Assembly: GCF_036026595.1 (NCBI RefSeq)
Contig: NZ_JARZFX010000004.1
Coordinates: 124,001 to 188,000 of the forward strand
Source: Virgibacillus_P tibetensis
GTDB taxonomy: Bacteria; Bacillota; Bacilli; Bacillales; Amphibacillaceae
Reading direction: 5' to 3'
Length of the DNA: 64,000 nt
The translations under genes were made by a program, and so were the position numbers. The first letter of the stretch is position 1. Each line of letters opens with the position of its first letter. Shown here piece after piece: positions 17,012 to 24,862 of this stretch. Under the pieces are notes generated by a model. That model was not told the DNA's origin and searched no databases. It was given only the letters and a program-made list of their open reading frames with translations.

Positions 17012-18517
17012 TTATTGTTTATCTTTTCGCCTTATTCTCTTTTTCTTTTTATCTTTTTCTTTTTCTTTCTTTACCATCTGGCCCAACAGGACTAATTTTG
17101 CTTTCTCTCTACTTTTCTTGTTGCCGAGTACATATAAGGTGTCGTCATCTTCTATAATTGTGTTCCCCGTGGGTGTTATTAATTTTTCATGACGGATTAT
17201 ACCTATAATCAAGGTGTCATTTGGGAGTACAAGATCTATTAGAGAGGTGTTGACAGCTGGTGATTTGCTTGTAATAGTAACCTCCATAATTTCAGCTTCA
17301 GAATTTCCCAGGTTGATTAATTCCATAGTAGGTTGACTGGGGTCGTTCTTATTGTTGGTCAAACCTAATCTGCTGGCAAGCCATGATAATGTACTCCCTT
17401 GAACCAAGGCGGATATTAATACTACGAAAAAGACGGCATTAAAAATCAGATGACTGTTCTCTATACCTGCAACGATTGGGTAGGTTGCTAATACAATTGG
17501 AACTGCTCCCTTTAATCCTGCCCAGGAAATGAATACCTGTTCTTTGAAGTTATATTTCATAAAAATCATGGTTAAAAATACAGCCACCGGTCGTGCAATG
17601 AACATAAGGATTATAGTTAAGATAATACCTTGCCAAAATACATCAAGCAATTGCTTAGGGAATACCAATAATCCCAAAAGGATAAACATGAGAATCTGCA
17701 TCATCCAGGCGAACCCTTCATTGAAACGCAATATGGAATTGCGATACATTAAGTCGCTGTTACCAACGAAGACAGCCATGACGTATACAGCAAGCAACCC
17801 ACTTCCTCCTAGAAAATCTGTGAGTATGTAAGTTGAAGTAGCCATACCGATTGCAAGAATGGGATATAATCCGTTCGTATCCAACTTAATAGTATTGATG
17901 ATAGTTACGGTAAGTTTTCCGAGCAACAATCCTAGCAGCAGACCAAGTCCCATTTGGACGAAGAAGCTTCCGACGGCATCCCAGATGGATGTGTCAGGTA
18001 TTTTAATCATTTCAATAAAAGTAATGGTGAGAAATACAGCCATTGGATCATTGGAGCCGGATTCTGCTTCCAGTGTGGATGTCAGTTTTTTCTTAATGTT
18101 TTTATTACCTAAAACAGAAAAGACAGCAGCTGCATCAGTAGATCCTACAATTGCACCAAAAAGCATTCCTTCTAATAAGGAAAAGTTAAGGATATACACT
18201 GCTGCTAGCCCGGTTACTAAACTTGTAATTAATACGCCTAATGTGGCTAAGATACCGGCAGCCCCGATTACAGGACGAACATTGCTCCACTTTGTTTGCG
18301 TACCACCTTCAAATAAAATAATGATCAAAGCCATAATACCGATAAGTTGCGTAAACTCTACATCTTCAAAGAAAATAAATCTATTGAGACCCATACCAAT
18401 CAAGAGGAATAAAACAAGTGCTGGGAGTCCAAGGTGGCTGGAGAATTTTGTAGCAAGTACGCCAATAATCAGCATAGCAGAAAATAAGAAAATTAGGGTT
18501 TCTAACGGCAAATCCAT
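17012..18517 (-). CDS. potassium/sodium-proton antiporter of the CPA1 NhaP2 type with TrkA-C domain
   Basis: This protein of about 501 residues has 12-13 membrane segments (about residues 5-395), including ILFEGGTQT and the ion-site region ESGSNDPMAVF that marks CPA1 antiporters. A TrkA-C regulatory domain (about 405-480) and a strongly basic 19-residue Lys/Arg tail follow. NhaP2/CvrA-like proteins expel K+ or Na+ in exchange for H+ and aid osmotic and pH balance. I chose the ATG at 18517 over TTG 18526 because GGAAGGA sits 9 nt before the ATG and directly abuts the TTG. The basic tail may bind lipid or nucleotide polyanions, which is speculative. Confidence 0.88.
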   Translation of the reverse strand: MDLPLETLIFLFSAMLIIGVLATKFSSHLGLPALVLFLLIGMGLNRFIFFEDVEFTQLIGIMALIIILFEGGTQTKWSNVRPVIGAAGILATLGVLITSLVTGLAAVYILNFSLLEGMLFGAIVGSTDAAAVFSVLGNKNIKKKLTSTLEAESGSNDPMAVFLTITFIEMIKIPDTSIWDAVGSFFVQMGLGLLLGLLLGKLTVTIINTIKLDTNGLYPILAIGMATSTYILTDFLGGSGLLAVYVMAVFVGNSDLMYRNSILRFNEGFAWMMQILMFILLGLLVFPKQLLDVFWQGIILTIILMFIARPVAVFLTMIFMKYNFKEQVFISWAGLKGAVPIVLATYPIVAGIENSHLIFNAVFFVVLISALVQGSTLSWLASRLGLTNNKNDPSQPTMELINLGNSEAEIMEVTITSKSPAVNTSLIDLVLPNDTLIIGIIRHEKLITPTGNTIIEDDDTLYVLGNKKSREKAKLVLLGQMVKKEKEKDKKKKRIRRKDKQ

Positions 18518-18688
18518 GAGGAACAATCCTTCCTAAAAACAAACATATAAATCTATTATAACGGAAAATGCTTATTTTGAAAAAAACAAAGTATCAAAAT
18601 TTTAAAGAAGCTATCTAAAACGTATAAAAGACTGTCCATAATCAAAAGCTAAATCGATGATTTTTTGAAAAGGAGGGAGGAGATCTAA

Positions 18689-18829
18689 ATGGATGAGAAA
18701 AACAATCAATTCAAAGAAAATAAAAACCATGGAGAACATCGGAACGGCCGGAAAAGTCAATATAAAAACAGTAATTCGCAGGGTGGCGAGGAAAAGAACG
18801 AGTATCTTAGTAGAAAAAACGAAGAATAG
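18689..18829 (+). CDS. 46-residue hydrophilic small protein
   Basis: ATG 18689 has an exceptionally strong ribosome site (AGGAGGGAGGAG, 18671-18682). The frame gives 46 residues made almost only of Asn, Lys, Glu, Gln, Arg, Ser and Gly, and stops at TAG 18827 directly before a terminator. A competing frame from ATG 18693 (65 codons) would read through that terminator, so I prefer this one. It has no membrane segment and no recognised family. The composition resembles small acid- and base-rich sporulation or stress peptides of bacilli, which is only a guess. Confidence 0.55.
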   Translation: MDEKNNQFKENKNHGEHRNGRKSQYKNSNSQGGEEKNEYLSRKNEE

Positions 18830-18834
18830 AGGTT

Positions 18835-18887
18835 ACGGTGGGGTACAGGGAGTTAGACTCTTGAGTACACACCGTCTTTTTATTTTA
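18835..18887 (+). terminator. terminator after the small gene
   Basis: The arms ACGGTG(GG)GTAC and GTAC(A)CACCGT pair around a long loop with one internal mismatch. CTTTTTATTTT follows. The position, 5 nt after the stop codon of the 46-residue frame, supports that frame. Confidence 0.65.
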
Positions 18888-18984
18888 TAACAAATTAATA
18901 ATTCTTTACATGGTGTTTACGGTGTCTATATATTACACTGATATAATTTAACATGATACATCAATAGACGCTGGAGGGGTAAAA

Positions 18985-20715
18985 TTGAAAAGGGAGTATG
19001 CTGCTAAAGATTATAAACCAGAAAAAGGTAGAAAGAAATTAAGTTATAACATATTAAAAAAACTAAGCTTGCGTAGTCGATTACTAATAATATTTATATC
19101 ACTCCTAATAATTTGCAGTGTAGCAGTAGGATTGAGTTCCTATATAAAAGCAAAAGAAATGACAATGAATTCGATTGAAAATCGTCTGGGGCGTGAAGCT
19201 GAAATAATGAGTTATATTGCTGATAATCTTAAATTTTTATATGTAAGCGATGAAAGTTACTTTATGCAGCAGCTTGAAGTCAATATAAGAAACCAACATG
19301 ATAAGTTGAAAAGTGAAGGAATTGATTCGGAGTTTTTCTATGTTACTAATAACGAAGCGATACCTTTTAAACTAAGCAATGGAAGGATTCCTGTTATTAA
19401 AGAGGCAATAATAGAAGATATAAATGAAAAAAATAATGGCATCCTGCATGAAACCATAGAGGGTGTAGATTACACACTTTCAGTCCAGAACATGAAAGAA
19501 ATAAATGGAGCATACGTAATGCTTGTACCAACGGATTCATATATGGGCCCAGTAATTAAGCAAGCCTATTTTACATTAGGCATAATTATTGCGAGTGTTG
19601 TTATTACGTCTATTGTTATTCTGTTATTCGTCAGAAGTCTGACGAATCCGCTCACTGTGTTACGTCAAACAATGAAAGAAGTCCGCAATGGGAATTTGTC
19701 TAAGTCTGTCACATTAAAAACAACGTTACCAGAGTTTATTTCACTACATAAAAGCTATAATGCAATGATTAATCATATGAGGAGTATGCTTAATGAGATT
19801 AGAGAAGCAACAACAAATATAGAGTATACAGGGGGAGAATTACAACGTTCCTCTGAGGGCACATTAGTATCCAGTAAAAAGCTGATAGAAGCAATTCATG
19901 TTGTGAAAAATGGTGCAGAACAAACTGCCAGCAGTTCGGAAAATAGTATGGAAAGCTTTAAAACTATGAAAAGCAATACGGAGGATATGATCACGAATAT
20001 GGGTCTTATCTTTAAAAGTTCAGAAGAAATGAACCTATCTGCAAAGAAAGGTGATACTAATATAACTAACTTGATCAATACTATCCAAACCTTCGAAAAA
20101 GACTTTGAACACTTGACTGCTACAATTAAGCAAGTCCAGAATTATTCTAATTCTATAACAGAACTAGTTGGATTGATACAAGGAATAGCAAAACAAACAA
20201 AGTTATTATCGCTTAACGCATCAATTGAAGCTGCACGCGCGGGGGACTCAGGAAAAGGATTTGCAGTGGTAGCAAATGAGGTGGGGAAATTAGCAACAGA
20301 ATCCTCCGGAGCAGCAGAACAAATTACAGAATCAATATCTAATATGGAATTGATAACAAATAATGCTTCGAAAGAATTTGAACAGATGCTTATCAAAATC
20401 AAAACAAACCTAAGAATTTCGAATGAGTCAAAGAACTCCATCGATGAACTAATGGTAGAGATTTCAGAAGTTAGCAGCAAGCTCCATGAAATGCGAAATG
20501 AACTAAAAGGTTTGGGAGGATTATTACCAGAGTTAGAGAAAGATGCGGTGGATTTCTCATCAGTATCACAAGAAACATTGGCAAGTGCTTTGGAAATGCT
20601 TGCAAGTAGTGAGAGGCAGATAAAACAAATTGAGAACACGTATGGGATTGGATTAAAATTGACAGGTATCTCAAAATCACTTACGGGTAATACAAAAAAG
20701 TTTGCAATAAAATGA
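18985..20715 (+). CDS. methyl-accepting chemotaxis protein
   Basis: This 576-residue membrane chemoreceptor has TM1 at about residues 30-52, an extracytoplasmic sensor of about 135 residues (53-188), TM2 at about 190-214, HAMP at about 215-270 and a long cytoplasmic coiled-coil signalling domain. The hairpin tip is recognisable as KQTKLLSLNASIEAARAG and GKGFAVVANEVGKLA. It would signal through CheA/CheW; the ligand is unknown. The start is TTG 18985, with GGAGGGG 5 nt upstream. The sensor is short for a double Cache domain and may be a single Cache. No che or flagellar genes are nearby. Confidence 0.92.
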   Translation: MKREYAAKDYKPEKGRKKLSYNILKKLSLRSRLLIIFISLLIICSVAVGLSSYIKAKEMTMNSIENRLGREAEIMSYIADNLKFLYVSDESYFMQQLEVNIRNQHDKLKSEGIDSEFFYVTNNEAIPFKLSNGRIPVIKEAIIEDINEKNNGILHETIEGVDYTLSVQNMKEINGAYVMLVPTDSYMGPVIKQAYFTLGIIIASVVITSIVILLFVRSLTNPLTVLRQTMKEVRNGNLSKSVTLKTTLPEFISLHKSYNAMINHMRSMLNEIREATTNIEYTGGELQRSSEGTLVSSKKLIEAIHVVKNGAEQTASSSENSMESFKTMKSNTEDMITNMGLIFKSSEEMNLSAKKGDTNITNLINTIQTFEKDFEHLTATIKQVQNYSNSITELVGLIQGIAKQTKLLSLNASIEAARAGDSGKGFAVVANEVGKLATESSGAAEQITESISNMELITNNASKEFEQMLIKIKTNLRISNESKNSIDELMVEISEVSSKLHEMRNELKGLGGLLPELEKDAVDFSSVSQETLASALEMLASSERQIKQIENTYGIGLKLTGISKSLTGNTKKFAIK

Positions 20716-20719
20716 AAAT

Positions 20720-20764
20720 AGTACCTGTATCGTACGAAAATTACTTTCGCAACGTGCAGGTACT
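20720..20764. terminator. bidirectional terminator between the chemoreceptor and pstB
   Basis: The outer arms AGTACCTG/CAGGTACT (20720-20727, 20757-20764) enclose inner pairings CGT/ACG and GAAA/TTTC. U-rich sequence follows on both strands, more so on the minus strand. Confidence 0.65.
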
Positions 20765-20791
20765 TTCAGGTTTGGGTAAAAACTGGTTTGG

Positions 20792-21604
20792 CTATCCAAA
20801 TCGCCCAGAAATATAATCTTCTGTACGTTTATCACGAGGTTTAGTAAAGATAGTATCTGTTTTATCATATTCCACTACTTCGCCGTTTAAAAAGAAAGCA
20901 GTTCTATCTGATATGCGGGCAGCTTGCTGCATATTATGGGTGACTATAATAATGGAATATTTTTCCTTCAGTTCCTGTATTAATTCTTCTATGCGGAGAG
21001 TGGACTTCGGATCAAGCGCTGATGTTGGTTCATCCATTAAAATAACATCTGGTTCAATGGCTAAGCAACGAGCAATACATAATCTTTGCTGCTGTCCTCC
21101 AGAAAGGCTATAAGCGTTATCTTTAAGGCGATCTTTCACTTCGTCCCAAATGGAAGCTCCTCTTAGACTTCTTTCTACAATTTCATCCACTATTTTTTTA
21201 TTGCGGATACCGTGAATTTTTGGTCCATATGCAACATTTTCATAGATCGACTTCGGAAAAGGATTTGGTTTCTGAAATACCATTCCAACCTTGGTTCTTA
21301 AGTCTTCTGCTTTAAACGATTTGTCGAGAATAAGTTTCCCATTGTACGTGATATCTCCAGATGTGCGAACAATAGGAACCAATTCCACCATGCGATTTAG
21401 TGTTTTGATAAATGTAGATTTACCACACCCTGAAGGACCAATAATTGCTGTTACTTCTTTTTCATGAATCGATAAATTGATATCTTTTAATGCATGTGTA
21501 TTCCCATACCAAAGGTTTAGATCATTGGTTTCATAAACATTTTTTTTGACGGATTGGATAGCATCACGTTTTGATTCTTTTTTCATTTTTAATAATAGAC
21601 TCAT
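20792..21604 (-). CDS. pstB: phosphate ABC transporter ATP-binding protein
   Basis: This 270-residue ATPase of the high-affinity phosphate importer has Walker A GPSGCGKST, a Q-loop in VFQKPNPFP (the PstB-type sequence), signature LSGGQQQR, Walker B VILMDEP and the switch His in VTHNMQQA. It has about 20 extra basic residues before the domain. It is the last gene of pstSCAB, 29 bp after pstA, and energises PstA-PstC at the membrane. The start ATG 21604 follows AAAGGAGAGG. B. subtilis carries two pstB copies; only one is present here. Confidence 0.96.
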   Translation of the reverse strand: MSLLLKMKKESKRDAIQSVKKNVYETNDLNLWYGNTHALKDINLSIHEKEVTAIIGPSGCGKSTFIKTLNRMVELVPIVRTSGDITYNGKLILDKSFKAEDLRTKVGMVFQKPNPFPKSIYENVAYGPKIHGIRNKKIVDEIVERSLRGASIWDEVKDRLKDNAYSLSGGQQQRLCIARCLAIEPDVILMDEPTSALDPKSTLRIEELIQELKEKYSIIIVTHNMQQAARISDRTAFFLNGEVVEYDKTDTIFTKPRDKRTEDYISGRFG

Positions 21605-21633
21605 ATTTTCCTCTCCTTTAAAATGAGCGAGAT

Positions 21634-22521
21634 TTAGTATCTTTTTTGAAACTTATTTCTAATAATAATAGCTGTTGCATTCAACAGGAACAGTAGCAGA
21701 AGCAGGACAACTATTGTAGCTGCTGCTAAGTTGGCATATTCAGCAACAAGTGAAGAATCCAGTGTCCAATAATAAATTTGCATCGGTAGAACTGTAAATG
21801 TATCCAGTATTCCCCCTGGGAAAGGAATTAATAATGCAGGAATACCAATTACAACCAGTGGTGCTGTTTCCCCAATAGCTCGTGATAAAGATAAAATGGC
21901 TCCTGTTAATATTCCCGGTAGTGCCGCGGGCAGGATAATGTTTTTAATGGTTTGCCATTTCGTAGCACCCATTCCGTAGGATGCTTCGCTTAGATGCTGT
22001 GGAACAGCACGGATTGCTTCTTGTGAGGAAACGATAACAATTGGTAAGACCAGTAGAGACATCGTTAATCCACCGGCTAAGACAATATTCCCCAGATCCA
22101 ACGCTCTAACAAAGATGGTTAGCCCTAGAATGCCATATACAATGGAAGGTACTCCAGCCAGGTTTGCAATATTTGTTTGAATAAAGGATTGCAAACGTCC
22201 TTTCTTAGCATACAACTCCAAATAAATGGCTGTGCCAATTCCTAAAAGCATCGTAACTGGAGCCACAACCAGCATTAACCAAAATGTCCCGAGTAAAGCT
22301 CCCATTATTCCAGCTCTATCAGCTTGTGTAGATAACTTCCCTGTAAGGAAATCAAGATCAATCCAGGTGAATCCTTGTAAAAGAACACGGATAAGCAAAA
22401 TTGCTAGAATAACTACTCCAAATAGTGTAGATAGTAAAAATACTGTCTTAAAAAGCTTGTTTTTTAATAAACGGGTAGTCATTTTCCTTTGAATTATCTC
22501 ATCATCAATGACATATTTCAT
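21634..22521 (-). CDS. pstA: phosphate ABC transporter permease PstA
   Basis: This 295-residue integral membrane permease has six predicted segments. The first, at about residues 28-48, is followed by a periplasmic loop and then the core. The ABC-docking loop is seen as EASYGMGATKWQTIKNIILP (about residues 179-198). The segment GVPSIVYGILGL is diagnostic of the PstA/PstC family. It begins one base after the pstC stop codon, so translation is probably coupled, with GGGAGGA inside the end of pstC. Confidence 0.95.
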   Translation of the reverse strand: MKYVIDDEIIQRKMTTRLLKNKLFKTVFLLSTLFGVVILAILLIRVLLQGFTWIDLDFLTGKLSTQADRAGIMGALLGTFWLMLVVAPVTMLLGIGTAIYLELYAKKGRLQSFIQTNIANLAGVPSIVYGILGLTIFVRALDLGNIVLAGGLTMSLLVLPIVIVSSQEAIRAVPQHLSEASYGMGATKWQTIKNIILPAALPGILTGAILSLSRAIGETAPLVVIGIPALLIPFPGGILDTFTVLPMQIYYWTLDSSLVAEYANLAAATIVVLLLLLFLLNATAIIIRNKFQKRY

Positions 22522-22522
22522 T

Positions 22523-23479
22523 TTAATATTCCTCCCTAAACCTACGAGAGACGTATCTAGCGAGCAGATTCATAATAAAGGTGAAAACGAATAGAATCAT
22601 TGCTACTGCGTATAAACTATAATAGATCGTAGTTCCTGCAGCTGCATCACCGCTGGATACTTCTACAATATAAGCTGTCATTGTTTGCATAGATTGTGTA
22701 ATGTCGAAAGTAAAATTCTTTGAGCTTCCACTTGCAATGGTAACAATCATAGTTTCGCCAATTGCCCGGGAAATTCCAAGAACAAACGAAGCGATAATTC
22801 CAGATAGTGCAGCAGGAATAACAACCTTGAAGGTTACCTCAAGCTTTGTAGATCCCAATGCTAAAGCTCCTTCACGCATTGAATTTGGTACAGAAGTCAT
22901 CGCATCTTCCGATAGGGAAGCGATCATCGGAATAATCATTACTCCCATTACAAGTCCAGGGCTAAGGATGTTAGTTGCTTCTAGTCCTGGAATAATTTCT
23001 CTCAGAATCGGTGTTACAAAAGTAAATGCAAAGAAACCATAAACAATTGTCGGTATACCAGCAAGGACTTCGAGCACTGGTTTTAATATTCTTCTTAATT
23101 TATCTGAAGCATATTCGCTTAGATAAACCGCAGTCATTATACCTATTGGACCTGCAACTGCTATAGCAATGAAAGAAGAAATAATGGTGCCATTTAATAA
23201 AGGCAGCAAACCGAATTCCGGATTTTGACTCAATGGTTTCAGTACGGTACCAGTAAAGAAATCCAGAATAGGAATCACTTTAAAAAATTCGATGGTTTCA
23301 GATAGCAATGTATAAACAATTCCAACTGTGGTCAGTATGGATATGGCTGCAATAAGGAAAAGCAGTGTTGGAATGATTCTCTCCATCATGTTTGAAAAGT
23401 TGCGCTTGCTCTTATTTTGATCGATTAATTCTCTGACATGAACACTTTTCTCTTTCGAAACATTATTGTCAACAGCCAT
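22523..23479 (-). CDS. pstC: phosphate ABC transporter permease PstC
   Basis: This 318-residue permease partners PstA. It has a charged cytoplasmic N-terminus (about 30 residues), a first membrane segment at about 35-62 and then the transport core. The core includes GIPTIVYGFFAFTFV and the EAA-type loop EGALALGSTKLEVTFKVVIP (about residues 203-222). The start ATG 23479 is preceded by GGAAGGAG. A hairpin and a heptamer array separate it from pstS. Confidence 0.95.
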   Translation of the reverse strand: MAVDNNVSKEKSVHVRELIDQNKSKRNFSNMMERIIPTLLFLIAAISILTTVGIVYTLLSETIEFFKVIPILDFFTGTVLKPLSQNPEFGLLPLLNGTIISSFIAIAVAGPIGIMTAVYLSEYASDKLRRILKPVLEVLAGIPTIVYGFFAFTFVTPILREIIPGLEATNILSPGLVMGVMIIPMIASLSEDAMTSVPNSMREGALALGSTKLEVTFKVVIPAALSGIIASFVLGISRAIGETMIVTIASGSSKNFTFDITQSMQTMTAYIVEVSSGDAAAGTTIYYSLYAVAMILFVFTFIMNLLARYVSRRFREEY

Positions 23480-23513
23480 ATTTTAGTCTCCTTCCTATAC
23501 CCATAAGTCACAA

Positions 23514-23542
23514 GAAGATGAGAGCAATTGTGCCCTCACCTC
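23514..23542 (-). promoter_or_regulatory. hairpin between pstS and pstC
   Basis: The arms 23514-23525 and 23532-23542 pair over about 11 bp with several G-U pairs and a 6-nt loop. It has no U tract, so it is more likely an mRNA-processing or stability element, or a barrier, than a full terminator. It would allow pstS mRNA to exceed that of pstCAB. Confidence 0.5.
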
Positions 23543-23547
23543 AATGC

Positions 23548-23582
23548 TTAGTTATTAGTTATTAGTTATTAGTTATTAGTTA
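23548..23582. repeat. TTAGTTA heptamer repeated five times at the pstS stop codon
   Basis: Five perfect tandem copies of the 7-bp unit run from 23548 to 23582 and include the pstS stop codon. On the coding strand the unit reads TAACTAA. Since 7 is not a multiple of 3, the array places stop codons in all three frames. Copy number could vary by slippage without harming PstS. Confidence 0.9.
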
Positions 23583-24590
23583 TTTAAGTCCTTCCAGATC
23601 AGAGATTAATTCTTTAGCTTCTTCGTCAGGAATTGGTGCAAACCCTGTTTCTCCTGCAAATGTATTTACGTTATTCATCACGTAAACAGCAAAATCTAAT
23701 ACGTGGGCTTTTTCCTTAGCATTATTAACATTTAAATAAGTGAAAACCGGTCGTGTGAAGTCAGCATAATCGCCATCTTCAGCGATGGTATCAAGTGATG
23801 GCTCAACTGTACCGTCTCCAAAGTCTACACTTACTGCTTGTAAACTGTCCTGGTTGTTAACGTAATAACCAAAACCGAAGAAAGCAATTCCATTTATATC
23901 TTCAGATACTAGTGATACAAGTGTGGAGTATTCCTGTTGAAGGTTTACATCACTTTTCAAGTCCTGTTTATCAAGAATGCTTTCATAAAAGAACTCATAC
24001 GTACCATGATTTTCATTTGGTCCCATTGCATTGATTTCCTCATCCGGCCAGTCGGGGTTAATGTCTGACCACTTGTCAACTCCTCCATCTGCAAGGAATA
24101 TACTTGTTAATTCCTCTGGAGTCATTTCAGCAGCCCAGTCATTATCAGGATGTATAACAAAAGTTAGGCCATCCAATGCTACTTTCAATTCTTTTACTTC
24201 TATTCCAAGATCATCTGCTGCTGCAGCTTCTTCATCTTTAATATGGCGTGAAGCATCGTTAAAGTCTGTGCCGTTTTCTGCTAGAAATTTTTCAAAGCCA
24301 GCACTGGTACCTGCACGACTTACCTCAACAGATACACCCTCTTGTTCGGTAATCATATATTCTTCTGCTAATCTAGCCATTAAAGGGTAAACAGTTCCAG
24401 ATCCATCAACGACTACATTACCTTCAAGCTCAGCTGATTCGCTTTCAGGTTCATCTGTGTTTGTATCGGCGCTTGCCGAGGTTGTATCTTCCGAACCTGT
24501 ATTCTCTTCTTCTGAATCTGTCCCACATGCCACGAGTAAAACTGCTAGCGCAGCAATTGCTAGGAATAACATGTACTTTCTGAATCTCAT
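23580..24590 (-). CDS. pstS: phosphate-binding lipoprotein PstS
   Basis: This 336-residue phosphate-binding protein has a signal peptide with lipobox LLVAC (Cys22), then a Ser/Glu/Thr-rich linker (about residues 23-55). The periplasmic-binding fold begins with VVDGSGTVYPLMARLAEEY, in which the SGTVYP loop binds phosphate. RAGTSAGFEKF is the second binding loop. It is the first gene of pstSCAB, preceded by a PhoP-box promoter. It captures phosphate outside the membrane and hands it to PstCA. The stop codon lies in the heptamer array. Confidence 0.95.
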   Translation of the reverse strand: MRFRKYMLFLAIAALAVLLVACGTDSEEENTGSEDTTSASADTNTDEPESESAELEGNVVVDGSGTVYPLMARLAEEYMITEQEGVSVEVSRAGTSAGFEKFLAENGTDFNDASRHIKDEEAAAADDLGIEVKELKVALDGLTFVIHPDNDWAAEMTPEELTSIFLADGGVDKWSDINPDWPDEEINAMGPNENHGTYEFFYESILDKQDLKSDVNLQQEYSTLVSLVSEDINGIAFFGFGYYVNNQDSLQAVSVDFGDGTVEPSLDTIAEDGDYADFTRPVFTYLNVNNAKEKAHVLDFAVYVMNNVNTFAGETGFAPIPDEEAKELISDLEGLK

Positions 24591-24649
24591 AAATTGACCC
24601 TCCCTGATTTATGTTTACATAATTGCGAGGAATTCCTCCCTCAATTGCT

Positions 24650-24703
24650 AGTATAGTAGCTGAATGTTAAGACAGTATGATTCTAATGTAAAGGTTTTGT
24701 AAA
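24650..24703 (-). promoter_or_regulatory. PhoP-box promoter of pstSCAB
   Basis: On the minus strand TTTACA, TTTACA and TTAACA occur at 24703-24698, 24692-24687 and 24670-24665. The spacing is 11 bp and then 22 bp, with a degenerate copy (ATCATA) at the missing 11-bp step. This is the PhoP direct-repeat pattern TTNACA-N5 on one helix face. A -10 TATACT (24655-24650) lies 9 bp downstream. It predicts induction by phosphate starvation through PhoPR. Confidence 0.85.
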
Positions 24704-24760
24704 TTATGTGAGGGCTAGCGTCGCTAAACAGATTTGTCGAATTCATTACCCATAAATACA

Positions 24761-24797
24761 AAAAAAGTGCGAACCAATTACTTGGTCCGCACTTTTT
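24761..24797 (-). terminator. terminator of ggt
   Basis: A stem of about 16 bp (AAAAAGTGCGGACCAA/TTGGTTCGCACTTTTT on the minus strand, one G-U) has a short loop and continues into TTTGTATTT. It lies 66 bp beyond the ggt stop. Confidence 0.85.
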
Positions 24798-24862
24798 ACG
24801 TCGTCCTTTATATCAAATGCCAAAATTAAAAGCAACAAAACTTGCGAAATAAGCTTTCAATT

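Noticed and set aside
17859..18536. 225-codon plus-strand frame opposite the antiporter gene
   Set aside because: Antisense to a long conserved membrane protein; no ribosome site or domain.
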